From CAVUOA01 sp963742955 (GTDB lineage: Bacteria > Bacteroidota > Ignavibacteria > Tepidaquicellales > OLB5): a stretch of 64,000 bases of DNA. The stretch covers positions 248,001 through 312,000 of the forward strand of contig CAVUOA010000009.1 of NCBI GenBank assembly GCA_963742955.1, written 5' to 3'. Shown piece after piece: positions 9,655-16,862 of this stretch (position 1 is its first letter; the number at the start of each line of letters is the position of its first letter). Made by a program: the position numbers and the translations under genes. The notes beneath the pieces are model-generated. The model had not been told where the DNA came from. It worked only from the letters and a program-made list of their open reading frames with translations, and ran no database searches.

Positions 9655-9690
9655 TTGACAAACGGTTTTCTTTATCGTATATTTACGATA
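9655..9690 (+). promoter_or_regulatory. arsR-arsM promoter with ArsR operator over the -10 box
   Basis: TTGACA (9655-9660), 17 bases, then TATATT (9678-9683) form a sigma-70-like promoter. TATCGTA-tatt-TACGATA (9673-9690) is a perfect 7+7 inverted repeat that covers the -10 box, the usual place for an ArsR operator. Translation of arsR starts 17 bases downstream. Confidence 0.75.
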
Positions 9691-9707
9691 TACGAAAGGA
9701 TAAATCA

Positions 9708-10046
9708 ATGGCTGTCAATAAAAAAGAAGAATTCACCAAAACTGAGAATAGGGTAGCTGATTTTGCCAAGGCTCTTTCTCATCCCGCGCGGATTTCTATT
9801 CTTAAAACGCTTGCTGAAAAAAACACCTGTATCTGCGGGCAGATTGTCGAAGTACTGCCGCTATCGCAATCTACAGTTTCACAGCATTTAAAAGAATTAA
9901 AGAAAGCAGGGCTTATAGAAGGTGAAATAGACGGTCCCTCTTCGTGCTATTTTATTAATTGGGAAAATCTTTTCAAAGAATTTTCTTCAATGCAGAAACT
10001 TATCGAATATCTTAAGGAAAAAGGAAAATCATATAACTGCTGTTAA
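9708..10046 (+). CDS. arsR: ArsR-family metalloregulator (arsM unit)
   Basis: A 112-residue winged-helix repressor of the ArsR/SmtB family. It has FAKALSHPARISIL and the recognition helix SQSTVSQHLKELKKAGLI. The arsenic-binding candidate is CIC in NTCICGQIV at the start of helix alpha-3, as in classic ArsR proteins. The protein ends in NCC, giving two more cysteines that may add a ligand. It should sit on the palindrome at 9673-9690 and leave it when As(III) binds, so it controls itself and the arsM gene 31 bases downstream. Confidence 0.9.
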   Translation: MAVNKKEEFTKTENRVADFAKALSHPARISILKTLAEKNTCICGQIVEVLPLSQSTVSQHLKELKKAGLIEGEIDGPSSCYFINWENLFKEFSSMQKLIEYLKEKGKSYNCC

Positions 10047-10077
10047 AAATAATATTATTATTGAAAGGAAAATAATA

Positions 10078-10911
10078 ATGAATAAATCAGATGAAACAAA
10101 AGAAATTGTAAAAGAGAAATACGGTGAGATTGCCAAACAATCATTGAAAAGTGAAAAATCATCTTGCTGCGGAGAAACCTCTTCTTGCTGCAGCGGTGAT
10201 ACAGTCGATTATACTGCATTCTCGCTTGATTATACAAAACTCAAGGGTTACAATCCCGATGCTGACCTGAATTTAGGATGCGGTATACCAACTGAGTTTG
10301 CGCAAATAAAAGAAGGTGATACTGTTATTGACCTTGGCTCCGGCGCAGGGAATGATGTTTTTGTAGCCCGTGCTATTACAGGCGAAAAAGGAAAAGTATT
10401 AGGAATTGATTTTACAGATGAAATGATTTCGAAAGCCCGTAAAAATAATGATAAGCTGGGTTTCAATAATGTAGAATTCAGATACGGCGATATAGAAAAT
10501 CTTCCTGTAACTGATAACTATTCTAATGTAATTATTAGCAATTGTGTACTTAATCTTGTACCTGATAAAAAGAAAGCATTTGCTGAGATATACAGAGTTC
10601 TTAAGCCGGGAGGGCATTTTTCTGTTTCAGATATAGTTGTATCGGGAGAGCTGCCTGCAAAAATCAGGTCAGCTGCAGAAATGTATGCCGGATGCATCGG
10701 CGGAGCCATAAAAAAAGAAGAGTATCTTTCATTGATAAAAGAAAGCGGATTTGAAAATATAACAGTTCAGAAAGAGAAGGCATTTACTTTAAGTGATGAT
10801 GTTCTGCTCCGGTATTTAACTAAAAATGAACTGGCTGATTTCAGGGTATCGGGTTTAAATATCCTCAGTGTCAATGTTTATGCTGATAAGCCTGCAGTTA
10901 ATAAAAATTAA
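10078..10911 (+). CDS. arsM: Arsenite S-adenosylmethionine methyltransferase
   Basis: Methylates As(III) to mono-, di- and trimethylated forms in the cytoplasm, using SAM and thiols. The SAM site is DLGSGAGNDVFVA followed by GIDFTDEMI. The three family cysteines are in place: NLGCG, SNCVLNL and YAGCIGGA. The N terminus carries two CC pairs (SSCCGE, SSCCSG), seen in many ArsM proteins and likely to bind arsenic. Length of 277 residues is normal. It is the second gene of an ArsR-controlled unit and is followed by a strong terminator, so it is expressed separately from the arsC-acr3 unit. Confidence 0.95.
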   Translation: MNKSDETKEIVKEKYGEIAKQSLKSEKSSCCGETSSCCSGDTVDYTAFSLDYTKLKGYNPDADLNLGCGIPTEFAQIKEGDTVIDLGSGAGNDVFVARAITGEKGKVLGIDFTDEMISKARKNNDKLGFNNVEFRYGDIENLPVTDNYSNVIISNCVLNLVPDKKKAFAEIYRVLKPGGHFSVSDIVVSGELPAKIRSAAEMYAGCIGGAIKKEEYLSLIKESGFENITVQKEKAFTLSDDVLLRYLTKNELADFRVSGLNILSVNVYADKPAVNKN

Positions 10912-10942
10912 TACTAAATGCTGTTAAATGATGACATCCCCC

Positions 10943-10977
10943 AACCCCTCTCCTAAAAGGAGAGGGGTTTTCTTTTT
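10943..10977 (+). terminator. Intrinsic terminator after arsM
   Basis: AACCCCTCTCCT pairs perfectly with AGGAGAGGGGTT around AAA, then a T-rich tail. The sequence GACATCCCCCAA just before the stem resembles the GACATCACCCAA ahead of a similar hairpin at 36106-36143, so it may be a copy of a dispersed repeat that serves as terminator. Confidence 0.85.
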
Positions 10978-11019
10978 AATAAAAGTAATTTCATTTGTTT
11001 TTAATATATTGTTTATTAT

Positions 11020-11039
11020 ATTTCGTTAAACGACGAAAT
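11020..11039 (+). promoter_or_regulatory. Operator of the second ArsR, overlapping its start codon
   Basis: ATTTCGT-taaacg-ACGAAAT is a perfect 7+7 inverted repeat at 11020-11039. Its last two bases are the first two of the arsR ATG. The half-site TTTCGTTAA recurs at 11404-11412 ahead of arsC. It differs from the palindrome of the first ArsR, so the two regulators probably have separate targets. Confidence 0.65.
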
Positions 11040-11394
11040 GAAAAAACTGGATAAACAGGCAGATATATTTAAAGCGCTTTCGGATAAAAGCAGGCTCCGC
11101 ATATTGAAAATGCTTCAGATTAAGCAATTATGTGTATGCGAAATTACCGATATACTTCAATTAGCTACCTCAACGGTCTCAAATCATTTAAGTATTCTCA
11201 GAGATGCCGGCTTAATTATAGATGAAAAAGATAAAAAGTGGATTAATTACCGGGTAGTATCAAATCCTTCTGACCCGGCAGTTGCTTCGGCTCTAATGTC
11301 ATTGCACTTACTTCTTGAAGATGATGAAATGGTGAAAAAAGACAGGGAACAGCTGAAGATTGTTGACAGGGATATACTTTGCGCGAAAACGTAA
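11038..11394 (+). CDS. arsR: ArsR-family metalloregulator (arsC-acr3 unit)
   Basis: A second ArsR/SmtB repressor of 118 residues. It contains IFKALSDKSRLRILKML, the metal-binding box LCVCEI (CxC, the classic ArsR As(III) site) and the recognition helix STVSNHLSILRDAGLI. A further Cys lies near the C terminus (ILCAKT). There is no leader between the operator and the ATG, so binding would block initiation directly. It differs clearly from the first ArsR in sequence and presumed operator. It heads the long transcript that runs through arsC, acr3 and ccdA. Confidence 0.92.
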   Translation: MKKLDKQADIFKALSDKSRLRILKMLQIKQLCVCEITDILQLATSTVSNHLSILRDAGLIIDEKDKKWINYRVVSNPSDPAVASALMSLHLLLEDDEMVKKDREQLKIVDRDILCAKT

Positions 11395-11403
11395 GGCTTA
11401 TTG

Positions 11404-11422
11404 TTTCGTTAATTAGCTAATT
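11404..11422 (+). promoter_or_regulatory. Possible second operator before arsC
   Basis: TTTCGTTAA (11404-11412) repeats the half-site of the upstream ArsR operator. It overlaps a perfect 12-base palindrome, AATTAGCTAATT (11411-11422). This suggests an extra ArsR site or promoter between arsR and arsC; it is sequence resemblance only. Confidence 0.35.
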
Positions 11423-11443
11423 GAAAATAATTATTAATTGCAA

Positions 11444-11881
11444 ATGAAGAAATTAAAAATTCTTTTTATCTGCGTTCACAACAGTGCAAGAAGCCAGATG
11501 GCAGAAGCATATCTTGAGGCTTTTGCAGGAGGAAAATTCGATGTAGAAAGCGCCGGCTTTGAACCCGGAATATTAAATCCTCTTGTTATTGAAGCTATGA
11601 AAGAAGATGGTATAGATATATCGGCTAACAGAACAAAAAGTGTTTTCGAGCTTTATAAGGAAGGCAGAACATACAATTTTGTAATCACAGTCTGTGACCA
11701 GGCTGAAAGCGAGAAATGCCCGATTTTTCCGGGAATGGTTACAAAAGTAAACTGGAGTTTTCCTGACCCGTCTAAGCTTCAGGGTTCAGACGAGGAAAAA
11801 ATGGTGCGTGTCAGGGAAATTAGGGATTCAATAAAAAATAAAATCAATCAATTTATAGAAATAATGAATGTGGAGAATTAA
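11444..11881 (+). CDS. arsC: Arsenate reductase, LMW-phosphatase type
   Basis: Reduces arsenate to arsenite using the low-molecular-weight tyrosine phosphatase fold, regenerated by thioredoxin. The catalytic loop is CVHNSARSQMAEA (Cys and Arg of CX5R). The other features are the DP pair in FPDPSK and redox cysteines in VITVCDQAESEKC, as in the thioredoxin-coupled class. ATG 11444 is preferred over the TTG six bases upstream because it leaves the usual short KKLKILFIC start. Length is 145 residues. The small CPTC redox protein directly downstream is a plausible electron donor. Confidence 0.95.
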   Translation: MKKLKILFICVHNSARSQMAEAYLEAFAGGKFDVESAGFEPGILNPLVIEAMKEDGIDISANRTKSVFELYKEGRTYNFVITVCDQAESEKCPIFPGMVTKVNWSFPDPSKLQGSDEEKMVRVREIRDSIKNKINQFIEIMNVEN

Positions 11882-11885
11882 TAAA

Positions 11886-12140
11886 ATGCTTACAATCAGA
11901 GTACTGGGGTCGGGATGCCCGACTTGCAATGAACTTGAAAGAATGGTAATTAACATACTTGCAGAAGAAAATATAGATGCTGATTACCAGAAAATTACCG
12001 ATATAAAGAAATTTGCTGAATACGGCGTTATGCAGACTCCCGCTTTAATTATTAACGGAAAAATAATATCCAAAGGCAAGCTGCCGGCCAAGACAACACT
12101 TGCTCACTGGATTAAGCAATATGTTTCTGAACAGGTTTAG
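11886..12140 (+). CDS. Thioredoxin-like small redox protein (CPTC)
   Basis: An 84-residue thioredoxin-fold protein of the small redox-active disulfide family. It begins LTIRVLGSGCPTCNELE (active CPTC) and later has the cis-Pro motif MQTPALIINGK. Such proteins are frequent in ars operons of Bacteroidota relatives, usually annotated as thioredoxin family or redox-active disulfide protein. It probably recycles ArsC or handles thiol-bound arsenic; that role is inferred from position. ATG 11886 lies 4 bases after the arsC stop. A frameshifted relative (CPKC) lies at 14932. Confidence 0.88.
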   Translation: MLTIRVLGSGCPTCNELERMVINILAEENIDADYQKITDIKKFAEYGVMQTPALIINGKIISKGKLPAKTTLAHWIKQYVSEQV

Positions 12141-12162
12141 TTACTGAAGGAGCTGTTTTAAA

Positions 12163-13206
12163 ATGAAAACTTTGACTCTTAAACAGAGCCGTTTTGATAC
12201 AAGATATATACTGCCTTTATTACTACTGATATTATGGCTTTTAATATATTTTAATCTGGAGCAGTGGGTAAATGTTTTAGTTGATGGAGTATTGAAGCTT
12301 GAATCGGGCACACAACTTACCGAAGCTGTAAGATTCTTCTTTTTTGAAGTTCCCAAAGTTATTTTACTGCTTACACTCATAGTATTTTTTGTGGGAATAA
12401 TAAGGACATTCTTTTCACCTGAACGTACAAGAAAAGTACTTGAGAAAAAATCATTACTCTTCGGTAACATACTTGCGAGCTCTCTTGGTATTGTAACACC
12501 GTTCTGCTCATGTTCAGCAGTCCCTTTGTTTATAGGTTTCGTTGAAGCAGGTGTACCGCTTGGTGTAACCTTTTCTTTCCTTATTGCAGCTCCGATGATA
12601 AATGAAGTGGCAGTTGTTTTGTTGTTTTCTTTCTTCGGTTGGCATACTGCTTTGTTATACGTTGGCACAGGATTAGTTATTGCAATAATATCCGGTTTCA
12701 CAATTGGTAAGCTAAGGCTTGAAAAATATGTTGAAGAATGGGTATATGAAATTAAGGCTGTGAATTCTTCTATGATTGAAGAGAAACCTGTGTTTGCAGA
12801 CAGAATCGAACAGGGATTTACAGCAGTAAAAGATATTGTTTCAAAAGTGTGGATTTATATTGTAATAGGTATTGCAGTTGGCGCATGGATTCACGGCTAT
12901 GTGCCCGAAAACTTCATGGCGGGAATTATGGGTAAATCAGCATGGTGGTCGGTTCCACTTTCTGTTCTCATCGGGATACCTATGTATTCAAATGCTGCAG
13001 GGATAATTCCGATTATGCAGGCACTGCTGGAAAAAGGTGCTTCTTTGGGTACAACTCTGGCTTTTGTAATGTCCGTTATAGGGCTTTCACTGCCTGAAGC
13101 AATTATTCTGAAGAAAGTCCTTAAGCTCCCGTTGATAATAATATTTATAGCAGTTGTGGGATGCGGTATAATGATTGTCGGTTTCCTGTTTAATCTTATT
13201 TATTAA
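12163..13206 (+). CDS. Permease of the DUF318 / ArsP-like family
   Basis: A 347-residue membrane protein with about eight hydrophobic segments in two halves. The signature TPFCSCSAVPLFIGF, followed by AAPMINEVA, is typical of the YraQ/DUF318 permeases that include the organoarsenical exporter ArsP and the copper/zinc-linked SO_0444 group. The CSC cysteines are candidates for binding the exported metal species. The second half repeats the pattern as GIPMYSNAAGIIPI. In an operon that also holds ArsM, export of methylated arsenic is an attractive but unproven role. It lies between the CPTC protein and Acr3. Confidence 0.85.
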   Translation: MKTLTLKQSRFDTRYILPLLLLILWLLIYFNLEQWVNVLVDGVLKLESGTQLTEAVRFFFFEVPKVILLLTLIVFFVGIIRTFFSPERTRKVLEKKSLLFGNILASSLGIVTPFCSCSAVPLFIGFVEAGVPLGVTFSFLIAAPMINEVAVVLLFSFFGWHTALLYVGTGLVIAIISGFTIGKLRLEKYVEEWVYEIKAVNSSMIEEKPVFADRIEQGFTAVKDIVSKVWIYIVIGIAVGAWIHGYVPENFMAGIMGKSAWWSVPLSVLIGIPMYSNAAGIIPIMQALLEKGASLGTTLAFVMSVIGLSLPEAIILKKVLKLPLIIIFIAVVGCGIMIVGFLFNLIY

Positions 13207-13209
13207 TTA

Positions 13210-14268
13210 GTGAGTACAATAACCAAACGGCTTAAATTTCTTGACAGGTATTTAACTCTGTGGATATTTCTTGTAATGTTCACAGCAGTGATTATTGGTT
13301 ATTTCTTTCCCGGTATTGTTGGTTTTTGGAATACTTTCCATTCAGGTACAACAAATATTCCCATCGCAATCGGTTTAATCTTAATGATGTACCCGCCTCT
13401 TGCGAAAGTTAAATACGAAGAGCTTGGCGATGTATTCAAAAATATTAAGATACTTGCTTTGTCACTTGTCCAAAACTGGGTTATTGGACCAATTCTAATG
13501 TTTGCTCTTGCCGTAATTTTACTTCCGGATTACCCTGAGTATATGGCAGGACTTATAATGATAGGTCTTGCGCGATGCATTGCAATGGTTATTGTATGGA
13601 ACGAGCTTGCTAAAGGCGATTCTGAATATGCAGCAGGATTGGTAGCTTTTAATTCAATATTTCAGGTTTTGTTTTTCTCTGTATATGCTTATGTTTTTAT
13701 TACAGTGCTGCCATCATGGCTTGGTTTAAGCTCGTTTAAAGTAGATATAACTATTGGTCAGATTGCTGAAAGCGTATTTATCTATCTTGGTATCCCATTC
13801 CTGGCGGGATTAATAACACGGTACTCATTAATTAAGCTTAAAGGTAAAGATTGGTATAACAGGAAATTTATTCCAAAAATAAGTCCTTTAACTCTTTTTG
13901 CATTGCTGTTTACCATATTTGTTATGTTTTCATTAAAAGGTGAGTACATTGTAAAAATTCCGCTTGATGTTGTTAGAATTGCTATTCCGCTTGTGCTGTA
14001 TTTTGTAATTATGTTTTTTGTTTCATTTTATTTAGGAAGGAAAATAGGAGCTGATTATCCGAAGACGGCAACTTTATCTTTCACTGCCGCAAGCAATAAT
14101 TTCGAGCTTGCAATAGCTGTTGCAGTGGCAGTATTTGGTATAAATTCCGGTGAAGCATTTGCAGCTGTTATTGGTCCATTGGTCGAAGTGCCTGTTTTAA
14201 TCAGTCTTGTTAATGTGGCGCTATGGCTGCAAAAAAAATATTTTAAAGACTCTAAAGTACCGGCATAG
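13210..14268 (+). CDS. acr3: Arsenite efflux transporter Acr3
   Basis: Ten-helix arsenite exporter of the bile/arsenite/riboflavin transporter superfamily. The key helix-4 cysteine is present in GLARCIAMV, and the conserved helix-9 glutamate lies in ASNNFELAIAVAVA. GLILMMYPPLAKVKYEEL near the start is strongly Acr3-like. Length of 352 residues is normal. The GTG start is 3 bases after the permease stop, so the genes are tightly coupled. It is the main As(III) exit for arsenite produced by ArsC. Confidence 0.96.
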   Translation: MSTITKRLKFLDRYLTLWIFLVMFTAVIIGYFFPGIVGFWNTFHSGTTNIPIAIGLILMMYPPLAKVKYEELGDVFKNIKILALSLVQNWVIGPILMFALAVILLPDYPEYMAGLIMIGLARCIAMVIVWNELAKGDSEYAAGLVAFNSIFQVLFFSVYAYVFITVLPSWLGLSSFKVDITIGQIAESVFIYLGIPFLAGLITRYSLIKLKGKDWYNRKFIPKISPLTLFALLFTIFVMFSLKGEYIVKIPLDVVRIAIPLVLYFVIMFFVSFYLGRKIGADYPKTATLSFTAASNNFELAIAVAVAVFGINSGEAFAAVIGPLVEVPVLISLVNVALWLQKKYFKDSKVPA

Positions 14269-14324
14269 TTCTGTTTTTTCAGGGTAAGCCGGCTGATGTA
14301 TTTTATTAAGTAACTGGTGTAAAT

Positions 14325-14932
14325 ATGAAAAGAAATTTAATCCAAATTGGAATTTTAACGGCTGTTCTGACATTCTTATTGTTTTCCTGCGGAAAGAAAA
14401 ATCAGGAATCCTCCTCAACAATGGATACCATAAAAACCGATGTGATAAGTAAAGAGTGATACCTCATCATTAACGAATAATGATAACCTGCCGGCTAAAA
14501 ACGAGGAGGCTGATACAATCCTTTCACAAAAGCCTAAAAACAGAAAAGATACTTCCAAATCTATTCCAGGAGAAAAAAGATAATATCAAAGTAATTGCTT
14601 ATTATTTTCATCCTACTGCACGCTGTCCTTCATGCATTAATATAGAAAATTTTACACAAGAAGTAATAAATACCGAATTCAGAAATGAAAACAAACAGGG
14701 GTTATTACGCTTTACACAACTGAACATTGAAGATTCTGTTAATGAACACTACATAGATGATTATAAGCTGGAATTTAGCTCTGTAATACTTGCAAAGTTT
14801 GTAAATAATAAGCAGGTTGAATGGAAAAACCTTGAACATGTATGGAAGTATTCCGGTGACAAAGAAAGTTTTTTTAAATACATGAAAATTGAGATAAAAG
14901 ATTTCTTAAAAGAAAAAGACGGAGAACTATAA
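14325..14932 (+). CDS. ArsF-like lipoprotein with thioredoxin-like RCPSC motif, two frameshifts
   Basis: Begins with a lipoprotein signal (ending LLFSCGKK), then a Ser/Thr/Asn-rich linker, then a domain with VIAYYFHPTARCPSCINIE. This matches the family named nitrophenyl compound nitroreductase subunit ArsF in databases, common in ars operons of this lineage. The frame shifts near 14455 (one extra base) and in the A-run near 14573 (six A where five restore GEKDNIKV). The lipid anchor places the CxxC domain outside the cytoplasmic membrane. A redox role with CcdA is likely; the precise reaction is unknown. Confidence 0.75.
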
Positions 14933-15178
14933 TGGTTAATATAAAAATATTAGGTGTCGGCTGTCCTAAAGTGCCGCAGGCTTGAAGAAAAAGTAAGAGA
15001 AGTTGTTTCCGAAAATAATATTCATGCCGAAGTCGAAAAAGTTACCGATATAAACGATATGATGAAGTATAATATTATGATGACACCTGGCTTGGTTATC
15101 AATGAAAAACTAAAATCAACCGGTAACATTCCAAAAGATGAACAAATTCTCAACTGGATAAAAGAAGAAGCAGTATGA
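14932..15178 (+). CDS. Thioredoxin-like small redox protein (CPKC), one frameshift
   Basis: Second copy of the small redox-active disulfide family. The start reads VNIKILGVGCPK, then the frame breaks at AAAGTGCC near 14970. Removing one G gives GCPKCRRLEEKVREVV with a CPKC active site, continuing into MMTPGLVINEK with the cis-Pro. The corrected protein is about 81 residues. Its start codon overlaps the stop of the preceding gene and its end overlaps the next start (ATGA). It is related to the CPTC protein at 11886, with similar TDI...YNIMMTP / TDI...YGVMQTP spacing, so the operon probably holds a duplication. Confidence 0.82.
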
Positions 15179-15573
15179 AAAAGAACATTTTTCCTATAAT
15201 TATTATACTTATCGGACTCTTGTTTCTTTCATGCAGTAAGAAAACCGAGCAATCAAGCTCCGATGATATAAAAGATTCGGGCTCAAAAGCCAAAATAACA
15301 TTCATTGAGCTTGGTTCGGTAAACTGCATTCCCTGCAAGCAAATGCAGCCTGTAATGAAATCAGTCGAAGCCAAATACGGCGGACAGGTAAAGGTTATTT
15401 TCTACGATGTTTGGAAAGACAGCAAACCGGCGAAACAATACGGGATAAATCTCATTCCTACACAGGTATTTCTTGATGAAAACGGAACGGAAATCATGAG
15501 GCATGAAGGATTCTTTGCCGAAGAAGAAATTGATAAATTTTTAAATGACCGCGGCTTGACTATAGTTAATTGA
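15175..15573 (+). CDS. Thioredoxin-fold lipoprotein (CIPC)
   Basis: A 132-residue exported lipoprotein: hydrophobic signal, lipobox LLFLSCSKK, a short Ser-rich linker, then a thioredoxin domain with GSVNCIPCKQMQP (CIPC) and the cis-Pro in GINLIPTQVF. It is predicted to face the periplasm, anchored in the membrane. With the CcdA homologue immediately downstream it forms a standard pair: CcdA brings electrons across the membrane and the thioredoxin passes them on. The acceptor could be the ArsF-like lipoprotein or arsenic-thiol species, which is inference. Its ATG overlaps the preceding stop. Confidence 0.92.
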   Translation: MKKNIFPIIIILIGLLFLSCSKKTEQSSSDDIKDSGSKAKITFIELGSVNCIPCKQMQPVMKSVEAKYGGQVKVIFYDVWKDSKPAKQYGINLIPTQVFLDENGTEIMRHEGFFAEEEIDKFLNDRGLTIVN

Positions 15574-15580
15574 TAAGTGT

Positions 15581-16280
15581 ATGATAAACGAGTTATTCAC
15601 CTGGCTGAATAGCCTGCTTTCAGGTAATATTACGATTGCACTAATCGGTTCATTCTTATGGGGTGCCTTAAGCATATTGCTTAGTCCTTGTCATTTATCT
15701 ACAATTCCTCTTGTAATTGGTTACATTTCCGGGTCAAATATAAATGTAAAAAGGGCATTCAATATTTCATTAGTATTTGCAGCCGGTGTATTATTAACCA
15801 TTGCTGTAATTGGACTTCTTACTGCTTCAATGGGGCGAATTTTAGGTGATATAGGCTCTGCAGCAAATTATATTATTCCAGTTGTACTTGTGGTATCAGG
15901 ACTTTTTCTTCTGGATATTTTAAAAATAAAATCATTTGGGATAAACACACAAAACTACAATCCTGGCGGATATTGGAAGATATTTTTGCTTGGTGTAATA
16001 ATCGGTATTGGGCTCGGACCATGCACATTTGCCTTTATGGCGCCTGTATTAGGCATAGTTTTCGGGATTGCATCGAAACAATTGTTGGTTTCCGGCAGCA
16101 TTGCTTTTATTCTTTGCCATAGGGCATGGAACTGTGATTATTGCAGCAGGTGTGTTTTCAAAAAAAGTGCAGATTTACCTAAATTGGAATGAAGATTCAA
16201 AAGTAATTAGAATAATCAAAAAAGTCTGCGGTGTTTTCTTAATTCTTTTTTCAGTTTATTTAGCCGCAGACATTTTTTAG
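15581..16280 (+). CDS. ccdA: CcdA-family thiol-disulfide electron carrier, one frameshift
   Basis: Six-helix membrane protein of the CcdA/DsbD transmembrane family, moving reducing equivalents from cytoplasmic thioredoxin to the periplasm. The first repeat has GALSILLSPCHLSTIPLV with the redox Cys; the second has GIGLGPCTFAFMAPVLG with its partner. The frame breaks near 16115 in CTTTGCC; one T fewer restores AFILAIGHGTVIIAAGVFSK. Corrected length is about 232 residues. It closes the arsenic island and starts 7 bases after the thioredoxin lipoprotein. Confidence 0.9.
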
Positions 16281-16359
16281 TGTATAATTCCTCCTATTTC
16301 ACCTTTCATTTATTCAAATTTAATACTACTTTTCCAATTATAATAATTTATAAGACTAT

Positions 16360-16788
16360 TTGAATCATCTCAAAACTGTCAAGCTTGTAGCTGACATAGC
16401 CCTTTTCTTCGATAACAAAGTCCTGCTCGTTAAGTATAAAGACAAAAATAAGTATGACCATCAATCAGGCTGGTTTTTACCCGATGATTACATTGCTGAA
16501 GGGGAGCATCCTGAAGATTCAGCATCAAGAATACTCAATGAACAGCTGGCATTGGATAACCATAATCCTGAATTTGATCATTTTGAGTCATTTATAGGCA
16601 ATGATAACAGCTGGCATCTTATTATGCATTTTAAGATTTATCTTGATTCCGAACCTAAATTGATTCCAATGGAAGATATTGAAAAATTTGAATGGTTTGA
16701 TATGAAATTACTCCCTAACGATTCTGAAATTGCTCATCATGGGTGGGCAAAATTCACTATTAAGGAGATTTCAAACAGGAAAGTATAG
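16360..16788 (+). CDS. Nudix-fold protein with degenerate Nudix box
   Basis: A 142-residue protein with the Nudix layout: ADIALFFDNKVLLVKYKD, then GWFLPDDYIAEGEHPEDSA, then a late HHGWAKFTI. The Nudix box consensus GX5EX7REUXEEXGU is only partly kept. The RE pair reads RI (SRILNEQL) and the last Glu of EE is Gln, so at least two of the usual metal-binding glutamates are missing. It may bind rather than hydrolyse nucleoside diphosphate compounds, or act in a sensor role. TTG 16360 is the only plausible start. It stands alone after the arsenic island. Confidence 0.75.
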   Translation: MNHLKTVKLVADIALFFDNKVLLVKYKDKNKYDHQSGWFLPDDYIAEGEHPEDSASRILNEQLALDNHNPEFDHFESFIGNDNSWHLIMHFKIYLDSEPKLIPMEDIEKFEWFDMKLLPNDSEIAHHGWAKFTIKEISNRKV

Positions 16789-16862
16789 TCCCTATTTACT
16801 ATGTTATTATTTTAAATATAACTATTATATAAATATAATAATTAACTATTATTAATAAAGTA

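Noticed and set aside
12141..12701. 186-residue minus-strand open frame opposite the DUF318 permease
   Set aside because: It is the antisense shadow of a well-supported membrane protein and has no recognisable product, signal or ribosome site.
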